Below, piece after piece: positions 36,075-49,220 of a stretch of 64,000 nucleotides of DNA. Numbering within the stretch: the stretch's first letter is position 1; every line of letters begins with the position of its first letter. The stretch comes from Anseranas semipalmata (taxonomy: Eukaryota; Chordata; Aves; Anseriformes; Anseranatidae): the NCBI GenBank assembly GCA_013399115.1, contig VXAA01003378.1:102594-166593 (forward strand). Reading direction: 5' to 3'. A program made the translations under genes and the position numbers. A model generated the notes under the pieces. The model worked only from the letters and a program-made list of their open reading frames with translations, was not told the origin of the DNA and ran no database searches.

Positions 36075-39000
36075 AAGAGATGTTCACTACCACAATTAGA
36101 ATTAGGTGGCTAATACACAGAGCAATTTCTGTCTGGCATCTTATTATTAAAAGAAAAACAACAGCAATCAACAATTTTACTAGATTGATGTTGTCTTCCC
36201 TTCTTTGTAATACCAAGTGAAATTAGGATCTCTGAGATCCAATGACTTGTATAAATTTCTGTCTTCGGTATTCCTTTGTGCAGACAAATGAAGACACCTT
36301 TATGTAAAATACTATCTTTCTTGTCTGCTAGAGAAGTATTCTAGACTTTAGCTTAATTTCTTGCTTGGTGTTATTCTGCCTTCTGCAAGATATTTCCTGT
36401 TATTTGATCCACATTACTTGACTGAAAACACATTATTTACTTTTCCAAGAGTACTCATACTTATTAATAAATCTGACTTCTCTTAAAACACTGAAGAACG
36501 TTGTTTTTCTCTATTTTGATTAAAGAAACCATGATTTTTAAGGGATTTATTTTCAAAGCTTATTTTGGTAAAAATGATTTTAACAATGTGTTATCAGAAA
36601 TTCAATGTTGCAGAATCCATATCTGTCCTGCTAGAAAAATAATTTTAAAGCATAAGAGCTAGTCAAAAACCTAGAACACCTGTTCTTAACCAGTACAACT
36701 ATGAAAACAACAAAAAGCACAACTACAAGGAATGGAGAGAGAGAGAGAAATAAAACTGAGAACAAGGCCCATAAGCCAACTAAATGGTGGGATAAAAGGT
36801 TACATAAAGATCACATTTTCTTTTTCTAATTTACATGACTGTTCAGTTTAGGAAAAATGTTTGTTGCTTCCTTCCACTGTTCCACTTCCTTCCACTCAAC
36901 CCTTTCTGCATCAGCTCAGTACTCTCCATCTTAACACATTTCTCTGGAAGTATTTATTCTACTTTTCTGTGTAGCATGGTTTTAAGCAGTTAGTTTGACC
37001 ACAGACGGAATAGACTCAATATAATAACATTATGCCGTTAGTTTTTATCGAATTACTACTGTCATTCCTTCATCTGCATCCTCACTAAGTAGGAGCCTTG
37101 AGAAATAGAGAATATCAACATTAATACTATTTAGAGAAAACATAATGTGCTTAAAGGTAACAGAAACATAAGAGAAGTCTGTCAAAAAGTGGTGCCCTGA
37201 GCCTGTAGGAACTGTATAGGGCCCATTATAGGGGACCTGAGGAGATCATTGTTTCTTGCTCCAGAAGGAAAACCTAGAGACTTTTTGGACTTAACATTTT
37301 CAGTTGTAAGCAGAAAGTGCAATCTGAGAAGGGATAAAACTTTGGCTAAAGCAGCTGAATATTGATCCCAGCTTGATCCCAGCTGTATCTCCAGCAAAGA
37401 TTATAAGTGATATGATGCAATCAGATTTTAGAAATGATTATGAACTGGCTTAATTGAGAGTAATGTTGTAAAATGGAGAAGAACGAAGGCACTAACATAC
37501 AATGCTCCCTAAATCCTGGCTATTGTACAGTGTTTATCTTTTTAAAGAAAAGAAAATCAGATCTGTTCTCCTGAAGACATTTTTGCTCTCTTTGAAAGCC
37601 TGTTAAGTATTGCCACTCTTCATTTTTCTCCCCAGCTTTTTGCAATAGTGGATATAAACTCACCTAGTTCAGTGTTTAAATTTATCGGTGATGCCGATTG
37701 GAAGAGGGACTCGTTATATTTCCCAGGCTAATAAATTAGGATTTGGAGCTTTTCAGGGTTAACTGTTCCTAGTGAGATTAATCACATTAGTCTCAGTTTC
37801 TATTACACTTCCTCAAAATCAGGTAACATACCTTAGTGCCACCTTTTACACTATCTTTCAATTATATCTGTATGTATTGTGTTGTTGTTGTTGTCATTGT
37901 TTTTTTCCCTCATGTATGAATTTAGCTATAAATACTTAAAGAAAAAAAAGCCAAGGAGAAATATTTGGTGTTAGACAAGACCTAGAGATTTAGTATGGGC
38001 AAAAGATTTTACAATCATATCTTATTATATAGTCTCTTGCTACTTTTCCTCTATTCCCTACACAGCCTGCACAGATAATATGAATGATATTTAGAATACT
38101 TCTCAATGCTTCGCAGAGAAATCATTTAACTACATATAAACTGCACCTGTATAATTGTTACTGTTCTGGGTAGCTTCTATTCTGTATTTATGTCTTTTTG
38201 AGTATATGTTCAATTCAGAACAGGAATTTTTGTGTGCTACATGAATTTAGTTGATATACAAATGAATTTCTGTTCTATGATGCTTACGATTATTCATAGT
38301 TTAAAACTCAAAATTGGGTTGGGAAAGAGGATAGTCTCTTAAACCAGATCAATATACTGCTTTTTGAAATAATTAAAATGTGCCCTTAAATATGTCTTCC
38401 ATCTTTAAAATAAAATACAGAAGTATTTTGTTAGATATTTGCTGAAGAAAAGTTTAAATCTAAATATTATCACAGGCACCTACTGGGAAATTTTTTAGAT
38501 GTGTGGCAGTGGCAGGATTGAAATGAGAAACACTGTAAGTACTGTGTAATTATTACTTTCTGCTTCTGAGAATAATGTACTTTTACATACATAACACTGA
38601 AGTTCTTCCCCTGATCTATGGAACATCCAGCAATCAAGCTTCAATGGGGGATGGGATTTTATTGGATATTCTTTCCCAAGTGACATCTAAATACAGTATT
38701 TTTCTTTAATTCTAAAATATAGACAGAGTAAGAACATGCTGTTCAGTCGTTTGGTTTCACCGTGAAAACTGAAAACCTATGATATGCAAGGTTCTTGGTG
38801 GTTAAGTAATCTGGAGGAGGAAATTCAAAGACCTCACAAGATCAGTAGTAATGGTCAAAGCAGGTAAAACCTGCATTTGTAGCCCAGCTAAGCTCCTTTG
38901 TTGTAAAATTGATTTTATTGTTTTTGCAAATGTAATTTCCTCTGGCAATGAGAACTTCCACTACCTTTTCAAAGGGCTGGGGGCTTATAACATTTTGTTC

Positions 39001-39440
39001 TTTTTTTTTTCCATTTATTTATGACTATTCCATAAAAAATTAATTTTCATGTGGTAACACCAGAAAAATAGTGTGGTGACTTTTTGTTGCCCTTAATATT
39101 TCTGAAAAGTTCGTTTATACTTTTCAGGCAAAATTATGCCTTGAAACCTTTTAAATAAATTGATTAAAAATTGCATTGCATTGATTATTCAACCTTACTT
39201 ACCTAACACGTGATTACATAAAATAGTGTAATCTGTTCCTTAGCTGTAACTTGGTTAGTAAAGTACCTAATAAGAGATGCCATGGTAATCAAAGTTAGAA
39301 AAGTACTTTTTTGGACAGGAAAGCAGAAAGTAGAGGACTCCTAATCTTGTGATTTTCTGGAGCAGAGGTCTGCTGTAATGATTTTACAGTTTGACAGGAA
39401 AAAAAAAAAGCAGTCTGATACTTAAAACCTTTACATTTCG

Positions 39441-39760
39441 TAGAATCATAGAATGGCTTGGGTTGGAAGGGACCTTACAAATCATCTAGTTCCACCCCTT
39501 GCCGTGGGGCAGGGATGCCACCCACTAGATCAGGTTGCCCAGGGCCCCTTTCAGCCTGGCCTTGAACACCTCCAGGGATGGAGCATCCACAGCTTCTCCG
39601 GGCAACCTTTTCCAGTGCCTCACCACCCTCATAGTAAAGAATTTCCTCCTAACATCTAATCTAAATCTCCCCTCTTTTAGTTTAAAACCATTCCCCTTTG
39701 TCCTGTCACTACCTGCCTGTGTAAAAAGTCGTTCTCCATCTTTTTTTGTAAGTCCCATTT
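39441..39760 (-). mobile_element. CR1 LINE 3' end, 5'-truncated, antisense
   Basis: On the minus strand the element ends with two ATTCTATG octamers at 39441-39456, the hallmark of CR1 3' termini. The preceding sequence is the very conserved CR1 3' region (complement of GGTTGGAAGGGACCTTACAA and of TAGATCAGGTTGCCC). A minus frame from 39758 to 39525 encodes the last 77 residues of the CR1 ORF2 protein (reverse transcriptase C-terminal region) without a stop, ending DAPSLEVFKARL then GALGNLI and TAA-type termination. About 320 bp of a roughly 4.5-kb element, so it is a dead copy truncated at its 5' end, as is usual for CR1. Confidence 0.96.
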
Positions 39761-42718
39761 AACATGTTCTGTCCAGAAATATTTCTAAATTCCATGGAAA
39801 TTACTCTTCCCCCTATTTTAAACTCTTATTCCTCTTTTTTACAGTTCTCTTGAGTTGCAATATTTTGCTTGGCATAAAGAAACTAAAAAAAAGACATAGG
39901 ACTAAATCAATAGATTTTGAACACATAAAATTAAGGCACCACAGTTCTTACTCCCTTACTTGGAATCAGCTACACTGAATTTAGAAATCTTGGCTTTTTA
40001 CTTATTGAGAAATACACAGTCTATAGAAACACCTATCTGGGTTATACTTCAGGTACAGTTTTTTTCTTCATCTTAAAATTTTAGATTGAAAATACTAAGG
40101 ACAGCAATATCTGTGTCTCAATCAAGGTTGCAGGGAAATATCTCAACTCGTTGGAAATCCCCAGTGACAATATATCTCCTACAGATATCGTATTCCCTAT
40201 TTTTATTACATCTAACCTACAATTAATATGATAATACATAATTATATTGCAAAAATATAGATCTAACTGAACTATATCCCAGCAAAAGAAAGCTCAGATT
40301 TGCAGTGGAAAAGTAAATGTGAGCCAAGACATTTGGTGCTTTTGTTTAGAAGAGAAAAATGTAGTTTAGGAACCACCTTTAAGAAAAACGTTATTATAAA
40401 ACCAGTGACTCAAAAACATGCATGTAATTCTGTTTGGATAGATATTGTTTAGTGAGTTCATTAAATGTGAGGAAAAAGATGATGATTTTCAATTAGAGAG
40501 AGGCTATGGTGCTTTGGAGACAAATGAGCTGTAGCAGAGCCCACACTGTAGAGTTGTTATGAATCTAAGACAGAAGTAATTTCTAAAGGAAAGGAAAGAA
40601 CAAATCTGAAACAGTCAGATGGAAAACAAAGAATAAATCAGCCAGTTGTAGATACAGTTCTGCCATATCAAACTATTTTGGGACTCAGGGTTTGTAGAAA
40701 TACATAACACTAAAAGGATGTTATCCACTATTTCTAAACGTAAAGAATGACTTTTCAATATTTTCAATATTCCCAACAAGTATTCCAAGTATTTACAATA
40801 GTTGGTCAAATGGCCGATGTTCATACATTGTATAATGCTTAACATAATATTTCTATTTCCTTAATGCAAATGTTTCTGTGGAATGTAACAGACAATTACC
40901 AATAATCAATTTTACATTGATAAAAAAGTATCAGTGTGTGAATGAATGATCAATGTTAATTATTTTTTAATCCTTCTCTCTTAAAAAAAAAATGCTCTGC
41001 TTCAGAAATAATTTAGATATCCAATCTCACAGCACACACAGCAATAATAAAGAGCGAATAGGAAAGGGAGCAATTCATCAAGAGCTCACTGGCTGAAATT
41101 TGTTTGCCTACATGATTTAAGCAAATATTAATAAAATTCAAAATCTGTTCGCATCTGGTCTTGGGCAGAAAGTTGGACAAAATTCATCAACTGTGTTTGT
41201 AAGTAATAATTTATCCAACTCTAATTAATGTCCACTAAAGTAGTGATCACAAAGAAGTGTTATATTGGAATTAAATAGAAAATAATCTATAACATAAATT
41301 ATGAGGGTTTTTTCTCCCATTTTGCTATACACGTGAGTTGAATCATATTTTAAATCAGAAGATTAACATTGTTCTTCAATTCTTAGGATTTTTTTAATCA
41401 AGAAGCAATAGATGCTTCCTTTATAATTAACACGAGAGAGATTAAGAGAGAAAGACTCGATATTCTAGTTCAGATTCTGTTAAAATAGCAAGAACTACAC
41501 TTAAACACTGTATAGGTAGCATACAGTGTAATAATGGTTTTAATGGACAAATGCCCTCCTTGGTATTCACTTACAGGTGTCCAGTTTTCGATCCATTTAA
41601 AGCATTTGCTCTTTAGGGTGTAAAGAGCTATTTAAAAACTGATTCCTTTTTTCTTTAGCTTAATGTTAGGTATGTTTATACTAAAAAATTTAACATGTCC
41701 TGAAGAGCTCTTGGAAACTGAGGCTAGACAATCTCTTTTTTAAAGGAATTATGCTGAGGAATTATGCCAAAGCAGAGTGGCTGTGTGCAAACTGCCGGTT
41801 AACCGTGGTCTCTGGAAGATTTTGGCTAACATATCATTCCTGTGAAGTGTTTGGGAGACCACTAATTTACAAAGGCTACATCTGTACTGGAAAAACTCCT
41901 GAAGTTTATTAATTTGGATGGTTACATTCCACTGAAAGGGAGTGTTGGAGGGCACCATTTAATTCACTAATATATGTAAAACCTGCAAGTTCATAACTTT
42001 TTCTGTCATAACTTGTTTGCATGCTTGCTAATCTGCTAATTTAGGAATTCAAAGTGATTATTAATGTTTAATAATTCTTGCAAAACATTCAAACAAATCT
42101 CACGTGTAAATAACTGTATATACCCTATAAAATTTCTTCCGTTTCTTCCTCAGTCTTCAATGGCTTGTAACTACGCATTCCTAGAGAAATTTTGGTAATT
42201 TAGTTTTAGGATTTGTCTTCAAACAGTACAGTATATGAAATCAGTGAGTTTTTTTAAATCAAGATTTTTAAAGGGTAACTCATTTTTGCAGTCTGTTAAG
42301 AACAGATATACTAGTAATTTTTCTACAAATTTATCATTGAGGTTATGTTAGAAGACTCTCTACAGCAGTATGAATAACCTAGAAAATGAGTTCAAGCCAC
42401 TACTTATTTCAGAGAACTTTTACTTCTTCCTATATTTATGCTTAAAGCAGCTAAGAAATATTACAATTATACTTTTGTCAGGCATTATTACTTCTGTGTT
42501 GACCTTATATACTTAGTACATAACTAAAATTGCTGTGCATTTAAAATGTAAAAAAAAAAAATAAAAAAAAAATTTGAATCTTTTCCAAAAAATTAAGTCC
42601 ATGTGATAAAGATGAAGAAAATTTAAAACAGACTGAAGCTCAGAGCATTTGGAGTGTCGCAGGTGAAATTATATACTTCTCTCATAAGAGAGAAACAGCA
42701 ATGTATTTATTGATATAA
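39761..42718. other. unassigned AT-rich DNA
   Basis: No recognised repeat. An A-rich stretch at about 42548-42572 precedes the LTR-like block. Nothing coding is supported. Confidence 0.5.
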
Positions 42719-43433
42719 TGTAGTAATCTAACAAAGCTTAATTGTATAGAAGACAGCAACTTAACAAGACTCTATATGGCAAGGTACACTTGATTATTTT
42801 TTGCATAGAGCACAAGGTAAGTCAGACGTGTCGGGGAGACCCTCCCATTGAGTCACAAGGTTCAAAGTGGGCCCACTTGCTTTCTAAACTCCTTGAGCCG
42901 AAGAGGTAAGGAGCCTAAGTGCGGCTCAGTCCACTCCTAGTCCAAGACTTGGTCAGTGGTCTAAGGATTCTATATGCACAGTCAATTTAAGATATAATCT
43001 TAGCAAAGCTTACAAAGCTTAGCCAAGTATTAATCACTTACTGAGTATCTGTTGTGGCAAGGAATCCCTTGCAAGGGGTATGGGATCTCTGCAGCAGGCT
43101 TGACCTTGAGAAGTGTCCCTTCTCAAGGGGAGATCCTGTCATGCAGCCAGCTGCCGTGCAGAAGAGTTCAAAGGTCTCTCGGCCTGCTCACTCTTTATGG
43201 GGTAAGGTGATGGACTAATAATCATATTGGGGTTTTTTTTTGGTACATGCTCCATTGGCCCTCTGCTGCTGAGCAAGATGTCTGTCTGTCTGTTTCTCCA
43301 GAACCCAGCTTGAGCCGATATTGTGGTCTCTATCTGCCTGAGCAAGGCCTCGGGTGCAATGGCCAGTGTTTGAGCAAGGCAACGGCCAGACTGAAGGCGA
43401 GGGGGGAAAGGAGGAGGGGAGCACACCATCACA
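42719..43433. mobile_element. probable avian ERV solo LTR, about 715 bp
   Basis: A block clearly more GC-rich than its flanks, starting TGTAGTAATC (42719) and ending ACACCATCACA (43433), so TG...CA at both ends. The body carries paired repeat phrases (CAAGGAATCCCTTGCAAGGGG and GAGAAGTGTCCCTTCTCAAGG), GCTTACAAAGCTTAG, and a purine-rich end. It resembles avian LTR sequence I have seen, but I cannot name the family. The flanks TATAA and TAGAG agree at only 3 of 5 bases, so a target duplication is not shown. There is no internal retroviral sequence and no clear AATAAA on either strand, so orientation is left open and the edges may be off by some tens of bases. Confidence 0.5.
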
Positions 43434-43631
43434 TAGAGTCATGTTAGTAATGAATAAAATGAATGGAAACATACTTAAAGACAAACCATATTCAAAAAGG
43501 CTTATGGTACAGTGTACATTTGTGTGTAGTTAACTATCCAGAGTAGAGTTCTTGGATGGAGGTTGGGTGGAAGGTTGTGTGTTGTAAGCCAGATTTGATT
43601 CCCATCAGTTGGAAGGAAAAAAAAGATATTC
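43434..43631. other. unassigned sequence between LTR-like block and C/G hairpin
   Basis: GT-rich stretch (GGTTGGGTGGAAGGTTGTGTGTTG) and nothing else recognised. Confidence 0.4.
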
Positions 43632-43669
43632 TCCCCCCTCCCCCCCCATTTTTTGGGGGGGCCGGGCCA
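43632..43669. repeat. C-tract / G-tract hairpin
   Basis: C6-T-C8, then ATTTTTT, then G7 and CCGGGCC. The C and G runs can pair in a stem of at least 7 bp with a 7-base loop. Either strand also carries runs suited to quadruplex or i-motif structures. Such a place is prone to sequencing and assembly error. Confidence 0.85.
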
Positions 43670-46035
43670 AATCCTCAAGTCCCTAGCCAGTAGCAGTCTT
43701 TGCTACTACAAAACTCCCAATATCAGGAATATTTCTGTTGATTAAAGAATGAGTCCGGTAAATTTGCCCCACTATTCTGATTAGTAAATGTGTCACTTGC
43801 TGGAAGGATATCCCAATAGTAACATTACACAGCTCTATGATTAGACTCATTCATAGCAGGCAAACCACATACTGTGGCAATGAAAGTATGGGATTAAAAA
43901 ATTGTAACTGTGACTTACAATATCTAAGCATTTAAGGCTTTATAAAGCTTTCAGGTTAATTTGGCTTGAAATGTCAAGAGAAGGAAAGGTCTGCTACATG
44001 TGTAAATACATACAACCTGTAGATGTAGGATAATCTTTTTTGACAGTGCTGACAAGAACTTAAAGCAGGTAGAAGAGCAATGGAGATAGAAGTAACAGCA
44101 CTGGTGGGTAACCAAAATTCCTTAAGTTTGTGAGGTTAGGAATGTGAATGAGGAAGGCATGAGCAGAGTGACATGCATAGTTAGACACCATAGGTTTTGA
44201 GCAGAGTATGTAATACTGCCAGTTTTCATAATAAAGTTCTCCAGTATCCCTGCCTGCTTTGAACACATTATTTTAGGCATGATAATTTTTAGAGATACTT
44301 CCAGATGATGAAAAGCTACTGTAACTTTCTTAGTATCTTCTGTTCTTACTAAGGCGATAAGGTTGAAAGATATTCAGCAGTTTCTATCTCTTCATAGGAT
44401 TAAGCCAATTAAAAACACTGTTTAAGGTACATTTTGCTTCTTTTCCCTGGAACAAAGGTTTTTTTTAAAGTAGAATTTGACTGTGGCAGCAGTCCTGTGA
44501 CAGTATAAGGGACCACAACCAGTCAAAAAGAATGCAATCCAGTCCATTTATTTGTAGACTAAGCACAAAATGTCTAGGGAGTGCTCTGGCAGTTCCCAAC
44601 TGCTGTAACAGTCTTAACTAAGCTTGACCAAAACTCCTTCAGAAAGTCAGAAGAACAGGGGAACTTTAAAGATTTCTTGATACATATGGATATGTTTCAT
44701 TTTCCCTGAAAATTCCTCTGCTATAGATGAAAATCTGGCTCCAACCTTACTGTCCTGTTAAGCTGACAATTCTGACTTTGTGATGGTCACTCCTGCACCT
44801 GAACCTCCAGATAAATCTGCTGAGAATAAAGTGCCTAACAAAAATTGGGCACCAGAAATTAGATGGCTATTTTAGGGGTTTTTGAAGAGGTAAAAGAGGA
44901 ATGGGAGAGTTCCAGAAGGCAAAGACCTGAAGAACAATTGGTCTGATTTCATGTTAGCAATTTGCAACAGCTGTATATCAATTACAAAGTCATTTCCAGA
45001 GCTTAGATTTTGGCTGGGGTAAATAGGATAACATCTTTTTCATTCAGGCACTTTAACTGAAGTCTAAGGAATATTTATTGACTTGGTATGACAGTATATT
45101 TAGAGGTATAATTGTTCGTAATATAGGGTAATATAACTTTGGTAATATTATCAACAAGCGAAGAACCAGGAGTAATAGTAATAAAAAAATAGTAAGCAAG
45201 GGAAGTTTCCTGACATTTATTTTCAGATACGGTCACCCTCCCCAAATGTTTCTAACTAGTATCTAGTATTTCAAGTCAGAACAATCCTTATCAAATACAG
45301 TGCAGTTTGCTTTAGTTCTGTTTCCTCACATTACCTCTGTTACAGACTTTATAATACAGTCACATTCAAATATCTGTTTTACAATCTGTCCAAAATATAA
45401 AACTTTGTTGCACCTGTTCTTCCATCTATTATGCATTATAAATTCTCTCTCTTACTCTATCATTTATTTTATTTTGGAAGCTTACCCACGGCCCAAGAGT
45501 TGTTTCTACAAAGTTATAGCAATGAAAGAAATATTGGATAAAGGCTGTACTACAACTGTAAACATTTTAAACGAATATTTCATCTAAAATCAAATGTACA
45601 GTTTTTATTGCATTTGGTTGCTACACAGATTGCAAGACTCATGTTCTTTCTCAGCATAACATCAATAAGCTATTTTCTCCTGCAGCTGCTCACAAGTTTG
45701 GTTTGTTGTGACTATTAACCCATAGAAAAACTACTTCAGTATTGGATCTCACTGATGAAAAGACTCAAAGCATCTTGATTTCTTGCAGTTGTTGTTTGGC
45801 ATTTTCTGATTAAAGATATTTATATTAATATCAAGTGCTTTGACAATCTCTAATAACTATAAATCAAACAATTCTTGCAAACATTTTATACCAACTTTCA
45901 TAATCAACTTTGTAATTTCTGTCATATGATTCCACTTCATTTTGGTTTTGGGATTTTTCATTAAAAAAAAAGTTCGAGGATGGAAATATTTTTCCCAGGT
46001 TGACCTTTTCACTAGATTCATAAATGTGTATACTT
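43670..46035. other. unassigned AT-rich DNA
   Basis: No recognised repeat or supported exon. Confidence 0.5.
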
Positions 46036-46083
46036 CTATATGTATATATACATATATACACACACACACGTATATATGTGTAT
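46036..46083 (+). repeat. compound (TA)n/(CA)n microsatellite
   Basis: Alternating TATATGTATATATACATATATACACACACACACGTATATATGTG. Roughly self-complementary, so it can form a cruciform. Alternating purine-pyrimidine throughout, so also a Z-DNA candidate. Confidence 0.85.
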
Positions 46084-46372
46084 TCCATTCAATGTTTACT
46101 TGAAAGGTAAATCTTTTCTAGTCTTCTGTGAAAATGGCAGAAATAGGAAATTCCCAAACAATAAAATCATTGATAGTTTAGTGTTGACTGCAAGAGTATG
46201 TGATGCGTGAGACTTCACACTTGGCTTGCAAAGATTTAATATGAGCTAAATACTCTGGCAATCCAAGCTATTTATTGTTTCTAACGTTTTGTTTTGTTTT
46301 AGTTTTGATTTGGAATTCTACCTAGGACTAGGAAACCTCTTGTAATGAAAATTTTCTGTCAAAACCAATATA
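46084..46372. other. unassigned AT-rich flank of CR1
   Basis: Nothing recognised. Confidence 0.4.
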
Positions 46373-46941
46373 TAGAATCATAGAATCATAGAATATCCCA
46401 AGTTGGAAGGTACCCACAAGGATCATCAAGTCCAACTCCTGGCTCCACACAGGTCTGCCCAAAAATCAGAATTCAGACCGTGTGTCTGAGAGCACAGTCC
46501 AAATGCTTCCAAACTCTTGACAGGCTCAGTGCCGTGACTACGTACCTGGGGAGCCTGTTCCAGTGCGCGACCACCCTCTCGGTGAAGAACCTTTTCCTGA
46601 TATCCAGCCTGAACCTCCCCTGTCGCAGCTTGACTCCATTCCCTTGGGGCTCCCCTGTTGCTGGTCACCAGAGAGAAGAGATTGGCGCCTGCCCCTCTGC
46701 TCCCCCTCGTGAGGAAGCTGTAGACCGCGATGAGGTCTCCCCTCAGCCTCCTCTTTTCCAGGCTGAACATACCAAGTGACTGCAGCCGCTCCTCATATGT
46801 CTTCCCCTCTAGGCCCTTCACCATCTTTGTAGCCCTTCTCTGGACACTCTCCAATAGTTTCACATCCTTTTTGTAATGTGGTGCCCAAAACTACACACAG
46901 TACTCGAGGTGAGGCTGCACAAGCGCAGAGTAGAGCAGGAA
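46373..46941 (-). mobile_element. CR1 LINE 3' end, 5'-truncated, antisense, frame-broken
   Basis: The minus-strand 3' end has three ATTCTATG octamers (46373-46396). The sequence before them differs from the 39.4-kb copy (complement of ATCCCAAGTTGGAAGGTACCC), so it belongs to another CR1 subfamily. A minus frame from 46863 encodes the ORF2 region [19 protein letters not shown], then [12 protein letters not shown], an end-of-reverse-transcriptase motif well known in CR1. Near 46645 the homologous reading moves to another minus frame ([13 protein letters not shown] part), so at least one frameshift has broken it. About 570 bp retained. Confidence 0.96.
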
Positions 46942-49165
46942 GGCTGCACCATATGTGAAAAAAGTTCTGAGAAATCTTTTTCCAGCTAAATATCATTGTT
47001 CAAAAAAGTCCCAACTGGCTTATAATAATGCAAGTAGTACATTACTTGCAGGCAATGACCAGGATAGAGTCATGCATTACATAGGTAGTTCTCTGTTCTA
47101 TAAAAGATCGCTAGTAGACACAACTAAAGTATTCATGGAAGTTGATGAAACTCTTGTTAGTGCCGGGATCATTACTGTAAAGTGCTGAGAAACACCTCAG
47201 AGTTTGTTCAGTTCTGCCATGTTTTATTGCTTTGAATTTAGTGTTGCCTAAACATTCCTTATGGGTAGGAAATTTAAGCTAAAAGACATTATTGCTCAGG
47301 GTGAGTAATAGTCGCAGATACTGACACCGGTGGCGCACTTTCTGCACTTCAGCCATATCCTTTCTGAATGCTTTGTTCAATGAAAGTTTTTTTTCCTCTA
47401 GAAGTACTATAACCAAGTTCAAAGGTTTGAAATACTGTTTTCCTAGACAAAAAAATGTTTCCATCAACCAGAGCTTTCATTTTTACATGCATACTCTTTA
47501 TGACAATTCTAATTCCATATTAATTCCAACAGTTCTACTTTGCTTCCTTATCTTTTTAGTGCACAAGTGTATAAACCCTAATATTTTTTTCCATGCACAG
47601 CAATCAAAGAAGCACTTATGATGTAGCACACTTACATTGACTGAAACAGAAGAAAATCTTAAACTCTAGTAGAGTCCCTAGAGTCCCTAGTCCCTCTATT
47701 GTAGAGTTCCCTATTAATAGAAGTAGTTCATTATCCCAACTCTGTAAACACAAACAAACTTCACTTTTGAGTGTGGCATGGCCAAAAATGATAATCACAG
47801 GCAGCAAAGAGCAAGAAATGTCCTGCTGGCAAATAAGTTTCTTGTTTTATTCTTAGATTTTTTTTCTGCTCTCATCAGTCATTTCATGAGAAATTATGTA
47901 CAGGTATTAGGTAGAACTGGCTGCAGAATGAAGTTATGTTTTGAATGCTGTGTTTAAAGAAAGTCACTTTGGCTATGGATTTGGCGTAAAATGAATTTTC
48001 TAACAAAGCATTTGGAAACTGGATCTACTGAAATATAAACACATTTGCATTTGTGAATGTCTGAGAGAAGTGTAGACTTCCACTTCATGGAAGTGTCAGT
48101 AAGCTGTCATCTGATTTGTCTCAGCTTGTTGTTGAGAAACTCCTGAACCAGGATTTATTGCAATGATCAAAATCTATTTTAGAATCTTTTCAGCCAATAG
48201 AATTATTTTGCTTATAACTAATACAACACTTTAACTGTCCATTCTTTATTATCACAACTAATACATACAAATTGTGCTTTCTGACTATAAAAAACACTCT
48301 TTCCCCCAAACTATAAATGCAGTTGTATAGATCGGAACAGATGGTGTTTTAGAGTGAAGATGTGCTAAACTTCTATGAAGGTATAGTTACTGGGATACTG
48401 TGTGGTGACAGATGTTAGTAAGAGCTTATGAGTTTGTTTTGTTTTGTTTTAATTTTCTTTAATTGTAGCTTTGTAGTGTATCTCATACAGTTTGAAACAA
48501 TATAATCCTGTTTTCCTTCAGAAATTTCCAGTTTGGGTGTTGAATTTTTGTTTCGTAGAGATTCTTGGATGTTCCTGAGTTTTCAACTACTCAAGTACTT
48601 AAATTGTCTTTTCTAATAAGAATTTGACTACAGAAGTAAAATCTGATAATATATACCCCTATTTTTATTCCTACAGAAAAGAAAGGATAAGTCTAAAGGA
48701 AACGGTCACAAAAGTTCCAAAAATGAGAAAAGTGTGGCAGAAACAGACTTCTGTACCATGCTAGGCAGACTTGAAGTCTGATAGAGCATGTGGGAAAATG
48801 AATCCTTTCCTGACAGATCTTTACTGAGAATGGCTCTACTAACTAGGGAGATTTAAATCCAGGCAATGTTAGCTGGAGTGCTACAGCTGACCTCAACTTT
48901 TTCCAGATAACAGAGAGAAACTTTTAAGGGTTTTCCACTGCTGTGTTGAACAGAACTCATAAATGCACAGGAAAATGATGAATTTCTTGCAGGATATTTT
49001 TGCCTGAGTCTAACTATGCCAGTCAACAGCCTGCTTTTTTGCCTCAAAACAGACTAAATAGGAACTTTACGCAGAAAAGTTTCAAAAATGCAAGCAAGCT
49101 AGTTGCAAGAATGGAATATACTGGTGACTTTTGGATACCGATTTTTTTTTAATTCATTTATGGAT
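46942..49165. other. unassigned AT-rich DNA
   Basis: A small imperfect duplication (AGAGTCCCTAGAGTCCCTAG) near 47671-47695. No supported exon. Confidence 0.45.
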
Positions 49166-49207
49166 TTTATTATTATTATTATTATTACTATTATTATTAT
49201 TATTATT
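49166..49207 (+). repeat. (ATT)14 trinucleotide microsatellite, one interruption
   Basis: ATT units with a single CTA variant. It lies directly before the polypyrimidine tract and acceptor of the candidate exon at 49221, so length changes here could move that acceptor's branch region. Confidence 0.92.
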
Positions 49208-49220
49208 CCTTCTGTTCTAG

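Larger units (their letters stand above)
31361..39440. other. unassigned AT-rich DNA
   Basis: Eight kilobases with no recognised repeat family apart from small hairpins. Isolated splice-like sites occur (for example CTCTCAAG|GTAAGT at 33328 and GCTCTTTG|GTAAGT at 35011), but their upstream sequences are not open over a meaningful length. A minus-strand frame at 33677-33402 (91 codons, containing RWIYRHAETIDPAGFKF) is protein-like and starts in frame with an acceptor CATTTTACTTAG, but has no donor and no poly(A) signal nearby. Confidence 0.4.

Noticed and set aside
42806..43438. CATAGAG at both sides as target duplication of the LTR-like block
   Set aside because: Using it would start the element with CACAAGG rather than TG; probably a chance 7-mer.
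46426..46863. 145-codon minus-strand frame as a gene
   Set aside because: It is the CR1 ORF2 C-terminal region for its first part, then a frameshifted reading of the same element.
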